64,000 bases of DNA, taken from contig CAVJMJ010000009.1 in assembly GCA_963650915.1 (NCBI GenBank), positions 17,570 to 81,569 of the forward strand, in the 5' to 3' direction. The stretch comes from UBA4636 sp963650915 (GTDB lineage: Bacteria; Bacillota; Clostridia; Christensenellales; Borkfalkiaceae). Position numbers and translations under genes: made by a program. Positions 1 to 7,765 of this stretch are shown in pieces (position 1 is the stretch's first letter; every line of letters starts with the position of its first letter). Under the pieces are notes generated by a model that searched no databases, was not told the DNA's origin, and saw only the letters and a program-made list of their open reading frames with translations.

Positions 1-7
1 TACTATA

Positions 8-610
8 TTAAAAATTAGCGTTTTCTTTTTCGAGCGACTTGACGACATCGGATACCTTTACATATAACGCCGACAAATCGCCGTCGTTACTTATTAAAGT
101 ATGCTTCGAAAAGTCGAAATTATCATAGTCGGTCTGACTTTTCATTCTGCAAATCGATTCCTCACGCGTAAACCCGTTTCTTTCTTCAAGGGCTTTGATT
201 CTCGCCTCTTTATCCCTTACCACGACCAAAACTTTATCGAAATCGTTTTGACGCCCGCTTTCGAAAAGCAAAGGTATCTCGAAAAACAACAAGCTTTTAC
301 TCGGATAGTTACGAACGATTTTATCGATTTCGTCGTAAACGAGTTTATGCGTATACTCGTTGAGTTTATTAAGAGTCGCCTTGTCATAAAAAACTTTTTT
401 AGAAACGGCTGACTTATCGAGGGTTAACTTTCCGTCCGTAATTTTCGGCTCGACGCCAACGATTTTGCATATGTTTTTAACTATATTTTCGTCGTTTAAT
501 AAGTCGTTGTATATTTTATCGGCGTCGTAAACTTGATACCCGAGACTTTTTATAAAACTTGAAACCGTGGATTTTCCGCTGGCGATTCCGCCCGTTATGG
601 CAACTTTCAT
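8..610 (-). CDS. coaE: Dephospho-CoA kinase
   Basis: Phosphorylates dephospho-CoA on the ribose 3'-hydroxyl, the last step of coenzyme A synthesis, in the cytosol. The 200-residue length is normal for the family. The P-loop GGIASGKST lies at residues 7-15, and the conserved pattern around YDADKI (residues 27-32) follows it, as in CoaE proteins. The ATG is preceded by AAGGA at a good distance. It lies 24 bases downstream of polA on the same strand, so the two are probably co-transcribed; polA-coaE order is common in Firmicutes. The stop codon is close to the window edge, so anything further along the operon is not visible. Confidence 0.95.
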   Translation of the reverse strand: MKVAITGGIASGKSTVSSFIKSLGYQVYDADKIYNDLLNDENIVKNICKIVGVEPKITDGKLTLDKSAVSKKVFYDKATLNKLNEYTHKLVYDEIDKIVRNYPSKSLLFFEIPLLFESGRQNDFDKVLVVVRDKEARIKALEERNGFTREESICRMKSQTDYDNFDFSKHTLISNDGDLSALYVKVSDVVKSLEKENANF

Positions 611-634
611 TATTATAAAATCCTTGATAAAATC

Positions 635-3193
635 TTATTTTGCGTCATACCAAGACTTTGCAACGGAGGCTGAAACGGTTAAAGGTACCGATAGTTTTAC
701 GGCGTTTTCCATTTCGTCTACAAGCAATTTTTTGACTTTTTCTACCTCGTCAAGGTAAGCGTCGATAATAAGCTCGTCGTGAACTTGCAATATCAATTTC
801 GACTTAAAACCGCCCTCTTCGAGTTTTTTGTATACGTTAATCATTGCAAGTGCCATAATATCTGCGGCAGAACCTTGCAAAGGCATATTCATTGCGGCGC
901 GTTCGCCGAACATTCTCACGTTGTAATTGGAGGACGATAGTTCCCGTATATAACGTCTTCTTCCGAACAAACTTTCCGCAAACCCGGTCGTCTTTGCTTT
1001 TTCGACGTTGGACTTCATATATTCTTTTACTTCGGGGTACAATTCGAAATATTTTTTAATATATTCGCCGGCGGTTTTTGGTGATATTTTAAGATTTTGA
1101 GCAAGTCCGAAATCGCTTATGCCGTAAATTATTCCGAAATTTACCGCTTTCGCGCTTCTACGCATCGATGCGTCGACCTTATCTTCCGAAACGCCGAAAA
1201 CCATGGACGCAGTCGCGGTATGAATATCTTTACCCTCTTTAAACGCCTCGATTAGCGGTTTACAATTTGAAAATGCGGCTAATAGGCGCAATTCGATTTG
1301 AGAATAATCGGCGTCAATCAACACCCTGTCATTCGATCTTGCACTAAAAAGTTTGCGTATTTCTTTGCCCTCGTCGTCTCTTACCGGGATGTTTTGTAAA
1401 TTAGGTTCGCGAGAAGACAGTCTTCCAGTCGCCGTTTGAACTTGGTTAAAAGTGGTATGAACAAGCCCGCTCGATTTATCTATAAGGTTTCTGAAACCCT
1501 CGATGTAGGTCGAATTAAGCTTTGCGATGCGTCTGTATTTCAAAATAAGCGGAATTATCGGATGGCGGTCTGCGAGTTCTTCCAAAACGTCGGAATTGGT
1601 TGAAAAACCCGATTTCGTCTTTTTACCATGTTGAAGGTCGAGTTTTACGAATAAAATATCGGCAAGTTGTTTTGTAGAATTAATATTGAACTTTTCGCCG
1701 GCAAGTTTGTAAATTTCCTCACTGATTTCGTCGAGTGTCTTTTTGTATTCGACCGACATTTTGTCGAGTGCATCAAAATCGACTTTAAAGCCTGTATTTT
1801 CCATATCGTATAACACGTCGGACAACGGCATTTCTATTTCGTCGTAAACTTTCTTATCGGTATCCGAAAAGGCTTCTTCATACTCTTTAAAAAGTCTGTA
1901 AAGGGAAAACGCGGGTGTGTGTTTATCAAAATTTTTGCTTAAAAACACTGTGTTTAATTCTTCGTCTTTCCCGGTATAGTCGACTAAATATTTCATTATG
2001 GAAAGGTCTTCAAACTTACAAGAGGGCATAATATCGAATTTTTGTAAAGAGTGCAAAAATTGATTTTTGCGGTAAACGTAAACGGTATTGTCTTTATTTA
2101 ACAAAATCGGTTTTAAAGCCGAAACCGCTTCGTTAAACAAAAAACCTTCGTCGAAAAACGTTTCCTTGATAGAGAGTTGACACTCAACGCCGTCGAAATT
2201 ATAAAAACTTACAAAATCATCGATTATAAGCGTAAATTTGTTTGAATTTACGAACTTCGTAATTTCATTTTCGCTATAAATTTTTTCGACTTTCAAAGAA
2301 ATATTTTCGTCAATTTTAGCGTTTAACGATTGAGTGGACGCAACAAACAATTCGGGTTTTTTAAGGATATTTACAAAACCGAGTTTCATAAACAACTCTC
2401 TCGTTTCCGCAGAAAACGGAAAGTTATAGGTAAAATCTTCCAATGAAAGCGGAATATCGACTTCGGTATTTATCGTTGCAAGGGTTTTAGACTGATAGCA
2501 ATCGTCCTTACCCGATACAAGTTTATCGTTTAATTTTCCGCTTATTTCTTCGATATGTTCGTATAAATTTTCAACGGTGTTATATTTTTGAATAAGCGAA
2601 AGCGCAGTCTTTTCGCCTATCCCCTTTACCCCGGGGATGTTATCCGAACTATCGCCCATCAAGGCTTTTAAATCGATAACGTTAATCGGCTTTATTCCGA
2701 CTTTTTCAACAAAATTTTCGTTGGTGTAGCGGTCTATATCGCTTATACCGCGCCTTGTAAAATATACCGACGTAGTTTCGTCAACCAACTGAAAACTGTC
2801 CTTATCCCCCGTATAAACTATTGTTTCCAAGTCGTAACGCTTGGCAAGCGTTCCTATTATATCGTCCGCTTCAAACCCCGGCGTTTCGTACCTTGCTATG
2901 TTTACGGAATCCAAAACCTGTTTGACGATCGGCATTTGCGCACCCAAATCGTCGGGCATAGGTTTGCGCGTGCCTTTATAATCGGCATACATTTTGTGTC
3001 TGAAAGTAGGTTCTTTTCTGTCAAACGCCACCAACATATATTTTGGAGAGATTTCGCCTATAATTTTGATAAGCATATTCATGAAAGCGAAAACGGCGTT
3101 AGTCGGCGTACCGTCCTTTGCTTGCATCGATGGCGTAGCGTAGTACGCGCGATTTATTAAACTGTTACCGTCAATTAAAACAAATTTATCCAT
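635..3193 (-). CDS. polA: DNA polymerase I
   Basis: Family A polymerase for Okazaki-fragment processing and repair synthesis. The 852 residues show a 5'-nuclease domain (about 1-290, starting FVLIDGNSLINRAYYA), a central exonuclease-like domain (about 300-460) and a polymerase domain with motif A (DADYSQIELR), motif B (RRSAKAVNFGIIYG) and motif C (QVHDELI, near residue 803). The central domain lacks the DxE metal-binding motif of the Klenow 3'-5' exonuclease (IIDDFVSFY sits there), so proofreading is probably absent, as in many Firmicute PolA proteins. No clear Shine-Dalgarno stands before the ATG, though the start fits the family alignment. coaE follows directly. Confidence 0.97.
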   Translation of the reverse strand: MDKFVLIDGNSLINRAYYATPSMQAKDGTPTNAVFAFMNMLIKIIGEISPKYMLVAFDRKEPTFRHKMYADYKGTRKPMPDDLGAQMPIVKQVLDSVNIARYETPGFEADDIIGTLAKRYDLETIVYTGDKDSFQLVDETTSVYFTRRGISDIDRYTNENFVEKVGIKPINVIDLKALMGDSSDNIPGVKGIGEKTALSLIQKYNTVENLYEHIEEISGKLNDKLVSGKDDCYQSKTLATINTEVDIPLSLEDFTYNFPFSAETRELFMKLGFVNILKKPELFVASTQSLNAKIDENISLKVEKIYSENEITKFVNSNKFTLIIDDFVSFYNFDGVECQLSIKETFFDEGFLFNEAVSALKPILLNKDNTVYVYRKNQFLHSLQKFDIMPSCKFEDLSIMKYLVDYTGKDEELNTVFLSKNFDKHTPAFSLYRLFKEYEEAFSDTDKKVYDEIEMPLSDVLYDMENTGFKVDFDALDKMSVEYKKTLDEISEEIYKLAGEKFNINSTKQLADILFVKLDLQHGKKTKSGFSTNSDVLEELADRHPIIPLILKYRRIAKLNSTYIEGFRNLIDKSSGLVHTTFNQVQTATGRLSSREPNLQNIPVRDDEGKEIRKLFSARSNDRVLIDADYSQIELRLLAAFSNCKPLIEAFKEGKDIHTATASMVFGVSEDKVDASMRRSAKAVNFGIIYGISDFGLAQNLKISPKTAGEYIKKYFELYPEVKEYMKSNVEKAKTTGFAESLFGRRRYIRELSSSNYNVRMFGERAAMNMPLQGSAADIMALAMINVYKKLEEGGFKSKLILQVHDELIIDAYLDEVEKVKKLLVDEMENAVKLSVPLTVSASVAKSWYDAK

Positions 3194-3218
3194 TTTTTAA
3201 AAAATCTTTAAAAATCCC

Positions 3219-3247
3219 TTGATTTTATAATCCTTTTATGCTATGAT
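3219..3247 (+). promoter_or_regulatory. Promoter of tRNA-Leu(TAA)
   Basis: TTGATT, 17-base spacer, TATGAT, ending 24 bases before the tRNA. Fits a housekeeping sigma-A promoter. Confidence 0.7.
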
Positions 3248-3271
3248 ATATGAGCATTTGAAGTTAAGCAC

Positions 3272-3358
3272 GCCGCTGTGGCGGAATAGGCAGACGCAAG
3301 GGACTTAAAATCCCTCGCCCTTAAAAGCGTGCCGGTTCGAGTCCGGCCAGCGGCACCA
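3272..3358 (+). tRNA. tRNA-Leu (anticodon TAA)
   Basis: An 87-base class II tRNA with encoded CCA. The anticodon stem AGGGA/TCCCT encloses the loop CTTAAAA, so the anticodon is TAA, reading UUA. The long variable arm is typical of leucine tRNAs. Its 3' half (variable arm, T arm, acceptor) is identical to that of tRNA-Leu(CAA) at 11516-11602. Confidence 0.96.
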
Positions 3359-3359
3359 C

Positions 3360-3389
3360 AAAAACACTTGTTTATTCAAGTGTTTTTTT
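3360..3389 (+). terminator. Intrinsic terminator of tRNA-Leu(TAA)
   Basis: Hairpin AAACACTTG / CAAGTGTTT with a six-base loop, followed by a T run directly after the tRNA CCA. Confidence 0.9.
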
Positions 3390-3410
3390 CTTGCTTTTTT
3401 AGCCCGAATT

Positions 3411-3563
3411 TTACTCTTCCGCTTGCGTTTTAGCCAATTTTTCTTGTGTTTTTGCTAATTTCTCTTGCGCTTTGCTTGATTTTTTTCTTACAAATTTATC
3501 GTTACTTTCGATTACGTTATCGTTATCAAAAAACGCTTTGACGCTTTTTACTTGTTCTTTTAA
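3411..3563 (-). pseudogene. Possible remnant of a coiled-coil protein C-terminus
   Basis: A 50-codon open stretch on the minus strand with no ATG, GTG or TTG start, ending in TAA. It encodes a charged helix with the heptad EKLAKTQ present twice plus a degenerate third copy, matching a 21-base DNA tandem repeat. The heptads run up to the stop codon. A well-formed minus promoter lies just upstream (3587-3615), but no ribosome site is seen. It may be the tail of a lost gene or simply chance. Function unknown. Confidence 0.25.
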
Positions 3564-3586
3564 TTACAAGCGCATAACTTACAATC

Positions 3587-3615
3587 ATTATATAAAAAAA
3601 GGAGGTACTTGTCAA
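3587..3615 (-). promoter_or_regulatory. Promoter-like sequence overlapping a terminator
   Basis: On the minus strand TTGACA and TATAAT are separated by 17 bases. The spacer runs through one arm of the terminator hairpin that closes the operon above it. It points toward the coiled-coil remnant. Confidence 0.4.
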
Positions 3616-3634
3616 TCCAAATACCTCTTTTTTA
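3594..3634 (-). terminator. Terminator of the cobalamin operon
   Basis: GAGGTA / TACCTC stem with A and T runs on its two sides, so it could stop transcription from either direction. It follows the ECF gene by about 15 bases. Confidence 0.6.
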
Positions 3635-3648
3635 TTATTTGCCGAATA

Positions 3649-4170
3649 TTAAAGTTTTAACTTTATTTTGATGCTTTGAAGCAGTTTTTCCAAGGGCATA
3701 AACAACGTTGCGAAAACTATTCCGTTTGAAATTATATGTACCGCAACGAACACCAAACCCCTTGCGTAGTAAACGTAAAATCTATAGAAAAAACTTTCAA
3801 AACCCGAAATTACGGTTACTAAAAAACCGTCCAACAAACCGAACAAAAAAGTCATAAAACAAATTATCGGCACCGTAATATACGGCTTTTTAAGCGATTT
3901 TTTAGATAATAGCCAAAATACGATTACAATCGAATTAAAATGAACGATGTACGTAATAACCCAAAGATTATAGCCCCAATAAGCACCTGAAATTAAGCAA
4001 AATATCGTTGTGGGTATTATAGCACATAGACCGAAAACATAGCCGAACAGTGCGCAAAAAACCGATACGACCTCAACGTTCGGGATAAAATCAAGTGCGA
4101 GTTTACCGCAAACTATAAGGGCAGCCATTACGGCTAAAGCGGCTATCTTTTTAGGTGAAAAGTTTTTCAT
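3649..4170 (-). CDS. ECF-type transporter S component, probably for cobalamin
   Basis: A 173-residue, very hydrophobic protein with five or six predicted membrane segments and a basic start (MKNFSPKKIAALAVMAALIV), the usual shape of the substrate-binding S component of energy-coupling factor transporters. Substrate is inferred from context: it follows a DUF4430 lipoprotein by 23 bases in a transcript that begins with a cobalamin riboswitch, so vitamin B12 or a precursor (cobinamide) is the likely cargo. The energizing EcfA, EcfA' and EcfT units are not in the window and are presumably shared. No clear Shine-Dalgarno precedes the ATG, suggesting translational coupling. It could belong to the CbrT/CblT-like groups, but this cannot be settled by eye. 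Confidence 0.7.
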   Translation of the reverse strand: MKNFSPKKIAALAVMAALIVCGKLALDFIPNVEVVSVFCALFGYVFGLCAIIPTTIFCLISGAYWGYNLWVITYIVHFNSIVIVFWLLSKKSLKKPYITVPIICFMTFLFGLLDGFLVTVISGFESFFYRFYVYYARGLVFVAVHIISNGIVFATLFMPLEKLLQSIKIKLKL

Positions 4171-4193
4171 CTAATATAAGTTAATAAGTTTGA

Positions 4194-4640
4194 TTAATAA
4201 GCGACGTAGCAAAAATAAAGAATCATCCCGTCTTCGACGGTCATCGACGAAACGCCATAACCTGACGATTTCACGGTTACGCCGTTATAGTCCTTCGTAA
4301 CGCAATAACTCGATACATCCCAGTCCTTTTCAACGCTCGTGAAAACGCACAAATAACCGGATTTATCGGTTTCAATGGTTCCGAGCTTCGTAAGGTAAGC
4401 GCCGTAAGTCGAATCTTGATATGTCAAAGCGATGTCTTTTTCTTTATGAAGATATTTAACGACAGACAACGCGCCCTCGGACATATCCAAATCGTCGAGT
4501 TTGACCTCGTAAACGAGCGGACTTTCTTCCATGATGACGACGGTAATTTGACCCTTTTCGTCAACGTGGTTTTCGGGTAAGCAAGACGCAAACGACATTA
4601 AAGCGATTACGACAAGCAAGAGTGACAATACTTTTTTCAT
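4194..4640 (-). CDS. DUF4430-type lipoprotein, probable cobalamin-binding
   Basis: A 148-residue exported lipoprotein. The start ATG has GGAGG eight bases upstream. The signal peptide (MKKVLSLLLVVIALMSFASC) ends in a lipobox with Cys20. The rest is a single beta-rich domain ending in DGMILYFCYVAY, which resembles DUF4430, the family related to the C-terminal half of transcobalamin and intrinsic factor. It is the first gene behind the cobalamin riboswitch and is followed by an ECF S component. Inference: it captures corrinoid at the cell surface and hands it to the S component. The domain call is from remembered pattern, not a search. Confidence 0.65.
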   Translation of the reverse strand: MKKVLSLLLVVIALMSFASCLPENHVDEKGQITVVIMEESPLVYEVKLDDLDMSEGALSVVKYLHKEKDIALTYQDSTYGAYLTKLGTIETDKSGYLCVFTSVEKDWDVSSYCVTKDYNGVTVKSSGYGVSSMTVEDGMILYFCYVAY

Positions 4641-4662
4641 AGAAAAAACCTCCGATTTTTTT

Positions 4663-4690
4663 GCAAAAAAAAGTTCCCGACAAAGGGAAC
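4663..4690 (-). terminator. Second terminator behind the riboswitch
   Basis: On the minus strand GTTCCC/GGGAAC hairpin followed by eight T residues, directly before the ribosome site of the lipoprotein gene. Good candidate for the regulated terminator. Confidence 0.75.
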
Positions 4691-4691
4691 C

Positions 4692-4715
4692 AAAAAAGCA
4701 CGACGTATAGTCGTG
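4692..4715 (-). terminator. First terminator behind the riboswitch
   Basis: On the minus strand CACGAC/GTCGTG hairpin followed by CTTTTTT. With the next hairpin it forms a double expression platform. Confidence 0.7.
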
Positions 4716-4754
4716 TAAAAACCGTCTTCGCCTTTGCCCGCAAATAGGTTTTTG

Positions 4755-4905
4755 GTCATAAACAGGCAGGCTACCCGACTCGTTTTGCGATTAAACGTCG
4801 TAAAACACACGGTAATGACTGTTGCGACGGATTCCGACCGTCTTCCCCTGCTTTCCTTTGAAGTAATCTAAGACTCTGTTTACGGAAAGTTTTGTCAAAC
4901 GATAT
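4755..4905 (-). promoter_or_regulatory. Cobalamin riboswitch
   Basis: The minus-strand leader contains the conserved blocks of the cobalamin aptamer in order: AAAGCAGGGGAAGACGGTC with GGAATCCGTCGCAACAGTC (core and B12 box region), then GAGTCGGGTAGCCTGCC at 4765-4781, the typical 3' conserved segment. Two intrinsic terminators follow. Adenosylcobalamin binding would be expected to promote termination and shut off the lipoprotein and ECF genes. Confidence 0.85.
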
Positions 4906-4916
4906 TGACGTTGTCT

Positions 4917-4945
4917 ATTTTAACACCTTTAAATGCCGTAGTCAA
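4917..4945 (-). promoter_or_regulatory. Promoter of the cobalamin operon
   Basis: TTGACT, 17-base spacer, TAAAAT on the minus strand, placed a few bases before the riboswitch. Confidence 0.7.
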
Positions 4946-5204
4946 TTCGTAAACGGTTTAAAAAATGAAAAAAATAGAAATTATATCGTAATTTACGAAT
5001 ATTACCTCTACAAACTTGCCTATAATTCTATTTTTGTTATATAATTAGCCCATAAATCGCAAAATAAAAAATATTCCTCTTTTTATTTAGATAAAGAGGC
5101 AGGTTAAAAAACAAATATTTTTAATTAAAATGTTTGTTAACTATAATACCCGAAACGATAATACCAAAAAATAATTACGTTTCCATTATAACTAAGCCGA
5201 TGAA

Positions 5205-5240
5205 CTTTTGAAAGCGTATATCCGACTATGCGCTTTTTGG
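5205..5240 (+). promoter_or_regulatory. Leader hairpin before the phosphatase gene
   Basis: AAAGCGTATA pairs with TATGCGCTTT (one wobble) and is followed by TTTTTGGG, just before the ribosome site. It looks like a terminator or RBS-proximal hairpin in the 5' leader. The preceding 4946-5204 is AT-rich with no recognised element. Confidence 0.4.
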
Positions 5241-5268
5241 GTTAAATATATTGTAACAGGAGTATAAC

Positions 5269-6426
5269 ATGTTTTTACAAAAATTAAAATCTGTTTGGCA
5301 TTCTAAACTTGTAGTCGTTTTTGCCGTAATTACGGTAATCACGTCGTCGTTATCCTTTTCGGCATGCTCTAAAACCCTTTCTTTGAGGGGTGCATCCGTA
5401 AGCGAGGATACGAAATTCAAAGCCGCAATCGTGGATATTACGATTGAAGACTTCAATAAATTAGGCTTCTCCCTCGGCGACAGTTGCGACGTTAAGTTCA
5501 GCAACGGTTATACCTTAAACGACGTTCCCTACTTCAACGGATATTACGTCAAAAACGGTGAGCCCGTTATCGTCGCTTACCCTTCAAGCGAATACGTGGC
5601 TATAACCCTTAATAACGTCGGTATATGGGAAACGGCAAATCTCACGAACGAATGTACCGTCGATATTACGCTGAATACCGCACAAAAGTATTCGGCAACT
5701 CAACAAGCGTTGGGGCAAAGTTATTCGTTATTGCGTGAAAATTACGCCAGCGACGAAGAATTTGCCAATTTCAGAGCGATTTCGGGCGGAAATTTAAAAA
5801 ATAATTGGATTTTCAGGGGTGCAAGTCCCGTCGATAACAGTAGAAATCGCGCTAAATACGCAAACTCTTTATTACAAGCCAACAATATAGCCTGCGTAAT
5901 CGATTTGGCCGATTCACAAGAAAATTTACAAGCCTATATTTCAAGCGACGATTTTTCTTCCGAATACACCGAAAGGCTATACGAAAACGGCAAAATGATT
6001 CTTTTGTCCATGAGTTCGAGTTACGGTTCGGATGCCTATAAAAAAAGTGTAGTAAAGGGCTTTGAATACATGCTGACAAACGACGGTCCATATTATATAC
6101 ACTGCATGGAAGGTAAAGACCGCACAGGATTCGTTTGCACGCTAATAGAGGCACTCGCAGGCGCAAGTTACGACGAAATGCGCGACGATTACATGAAAAC
6201 TTACGAGAATTACTACAAAATCACCAAGACCGCAACGCCTGAAAAATACGATGCGATAGTTGACCTTTACTTCGATTCTTTCATAACTTGCATATCCGGC
6301 AAGGAAGATTTATCTACCGTGACTTCCGAAGATCTTTTAAACGGCGCAAAATCCTACCTGCAAAACGGCGGAATGAGCCAAGCCGACATAGATTCTTTCA
6401 TTAATTTAATTACCGTGCAGAATTAG
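5269..6426 (+). CDS. Tyrosine-phosphatase-family lipoprotein
   Basis: A 385-residue exported lipoprotein. The signal peptide ends in the lipobox SFSAC (Cys about 33). The C-terminal half carries HCMEGKDRTG near residues 278-287, the Cys-x5-Arg P-loop of the bacterial tyrosine phosphatase family Y_phosphatase3; WIFRGASPVDNSRNR upstream is also typical of that family. The first 150 residues form a separate beta-rich domain (FSLGDSCDVKFSNGYTL...NGYYVKNGEPVIVAYP) seen with such phosphatases in Clostridia; its role is unknown. AGGAG precedes the ATG. The last 30 bases and the stop codon are duplicated immediately downstream. It stands alone. Substrate is unknown; it acts outside the membrane. Confidence 0.75.
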   Translation: MFLQKLKSVWHSKLVVVFAVITVITSSLSFSACSKTLSLRGASVSEDTKFKAAIVDITIEDFNKLGFSLGDSCDVKFSNGYTLNDVPYFNGYYVKNGEPVIVAYPSSEYVAITLNNVGIWETANLTNECTVDITLNTAQKYSATQQALGQSYSLLRENYASDEEFANFRAISGGNLKNNWIFRGASPVDNSRNRAKYANSLLQANNIACVIDLADSQENLQAYISSDDFSSEYTERLYENGKMILLSMSSSYGSDAYKKSVVKGFEYMLTNDGPYYIHCMEGKDRTGFVCTLIEALAGASYDEMRDDYMKTYENYYKITKTATPEKYDAIVDLYFDSFITCISGKEDLSTVTSEDLLNGAKSYLQNGGMSQADIDSFINLITVQN

Positions 6427-6476
6427 TTTTAATAAATTCATTAATTTAATTACTGTGCAAAAGTAGTTTAAGTAAA
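6397..6476. repeat. 40-base tandem duplication spanning the phosphatase stop codon
   Basis: Two copies of 40 bases (6397-6436 and 6437-6476), about 85 percent alike. Each begins TTCATTAATTTAATTAC and each contains a TAG; the first TAG is the real stop. Confidence 0.9.
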
Positions 6477-6492
6477 ATTTTAGGCACAAAAA

Positions 6493-6526
6493 CGCCGAGA
6501 GCGTAAAAACTCTCGGTGTTTTTTGT
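6493..6526 (+). terminator. Terminator of the phosphatase gene
   Basis: CCGAGAG / CTCTCGG hairpin followed by a T run. Confidence 0.85.
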
Positions 6527-6566
6527 TTTCGATGCCGTTGCCTATTTACGATTTTCCGTTTTGTCG
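6495..6566. repeat. Direct repeat, left copy, flanking the AbrB-ABC module
   Basis: 72 bases that recur at 8653-8723 with two substitutions and a one-base gap. It starts with a terminator hairpin and continues about 40 bases past it, ending in ATTTTCCGTTTTGTCG. Confidence 0.95.
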
Positions 6567-6702
6567 GCTTAACGCTAACCGTTACACCCAAACACGACAA
6601 AAAACAGTGCAAAGACATTGACCACGCAAGATAATTAAAAATTCATATATTGTACCTCGTGGCTTTTCTTATATAGAATATGTTAATTTTACCTTTTATA
6701 AT

Positions 6703-6731
6703 TTGACAAAGAGTTTTTCTTTGAGTATAAT
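6703..6731 (+). promoter_or_regulatory. Promoter of the AbrB-ABC operon
   Basis: Perfect consensus TTGACA and TATAAT with a 17-base spacer. Confidence 0.9.
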
Positions 6732-6742
6732 AAGTATGAAAA

Positions 6743-6758
6743 GTATAACTTGTTATAC
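6743..6758 (+). promoter_or_regulatory. Inverted-repeat operator candidate
   Basis: GTATAAC-TT-GTTATAC, a perfect 7-base inverted repeat beginning 12 bases after the -10. A regulator here would block transcription; the AbrB-like product of the next gene is the obvious candidate. Confidence 0.5.
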
Positions 6759-6817
6759 AGATATACCGATTATTCACATATAAAAAACTTAGTCGGGCAA
6801 ATCGAAAAGGAGTCAAT

Positions 6818-7012
6818 ATGGATAAAAACAAATACGTCGGGATATGTAAAGTCGGAGAAAAAGGTCAAATCGTTATTCCGAAAGAAGCAAGGGATATGTT
6901 TGAGATAAAACCCGGTGACTCAATTATCGTTTTATGCGATAAAAGAAAGGGCATCGCCTTGGTTAAAGCAGAAGAAATCGAAGATCTTACCGATAAAATG
7001 TTAAACGGTTAA
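6818..7012 (+). CDS. AbrB/MazE-type transcription regulator
   Basis: 64 residues of a swapped-hairpin AbrB (SpoVT/MazE) domain: VGEKGQIVIPKEARDMFEIK followed by PGDSIIVLCD is diagnostic. Dimeric DNA-binding protein, probably autoregulatory on the inverted repeat 60 bases upstream. AAAGGAG precedes the ATG. It is followed after 9 bases by an ABC ATPase and its permease, an arrangement common for AbrB-linked ABC exporters in Clostridia. It could in principle be an antitoxin, but no toxin gene is nearby. Confidence 0.85.
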   Translation: MDKNKYVGICKVGEKGQIVIPKEARDMFEIKPGDSIIVLCDKRKGIALVKAEEIEDLTDKMLNG

Positions 7013-7021
7013 GGGGCGTTT

Positions 7022-7765
7022 ATGGAAATAATAACTGTCGATAAAGTTTGTAAAAATTACAAAACGAAAAAGGCGTTATGCGAAGTTTCCCTTTCGATAA
7101 ACGAGGGCGAGTTATTCGGACTGCTCGGGGTAAACGGCGCAGGAAAAACCACTCTTATTAAAATTCTTTGCGGTCTGACGAAAAAAACGAGTGGAAAATG
7201 TTACGTTTGCGGTTTTGATTTAGACAAAGATATAGATAAAATCAAAAAAATAATTAACGTTTCCCCTCAAGAAACGGCGGTTGCCGACAATTTGACGGTA
7301 AAAGAAAATTTAGAGTTTTTTGCAAACGTTTACGGTAACGTAGACAAAGACAAAATAAATGAACTCGTCAAAACTTTCAAGCTTGACGAGGTATTAAATC
7401 AAAGGGCAAAAACTCTGTCGGGCGGATATAAAAGAAGATTATCAATTGCCGTTGCTTTAATTTCAAACCCGCAAATTTTATTTCTTGACGAGCCTACGCT
7501 CGGACTTGACGTGTTTTCACGACGAGAACTTTGGAATATTATATCAAAGTTAAAAAAGAGGGTTACTATAATTTTAACCTCGCACTACTTGGACGAAATT
7601 GAAAGTTTGTGCGACAAAGTTGCCGTTTTATCAAAAGGTAAATTGCTGAAAATCGGTACTATTGCAGAAATCGAAGAAGCAACCGACGCCAAAACCTTTG
7701 AAGACGCTTTTATAAAAATCATCGAGATAGATAACGGCTACCCGTCGGAGGCAGTTAATGAATAG
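7022..7765 (+). CDS. ABC transporter ATP-binding protein
   Basis: 247-residue ATPase of an ABC-2 type exporter. Walker A GVNGAGKTT (about 37-45), signature LSGGYKRRL (about 138), Walker B ILFLDEPTLGLD (about 156) and the H-loop in TSHYLDE are all intact. Its 3' end overlaps the permease start by eight bases, so the two are translationally coupled. The closest functional class is the drug/lipid/bacteriocin exporter ATPases (CcmA-like); the substrate is not deducible. Confidence 0.92.
   Translation: MEIITVDKVCKNYKTKKALCEVSLSINEGELFGLLGVNGAGKTTLIKILCGLTKKTSGKCYVCGFDLDKDIDKIKKIINVSPQETAVADNLTVKENLEFFANVYGNVDKDKINELVKTFKLDEVLNQRAKTLSGGYKRRLSIAVALISNPQILFLDEPTLGLDVFSRRELWNIISKLKKRVTIILTSHYLDEIESLCDKVAVLSKGKLLKIGTIAEIEEATDAKTFEDAFIKIIEIDNGYPSEAVNE

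Noticed and set aside
101..412. Plus-strand open frame opposite coaE
   Set aside because: Shadow of coaE; no ribosome site and no recognisable protein.
5226..5504. Minus-strand frame at the start of the phosphatase gene
   Set aside because: Antisense shadow of a well-supported lipoprotein gene with a good ribosome site.
6818..7012. AbrB-like protein as antitoxin of a toxin-antitoxin pair
   Set aside because: No toxin-like gene adjoins it; the operon continues with an ABC exporter.
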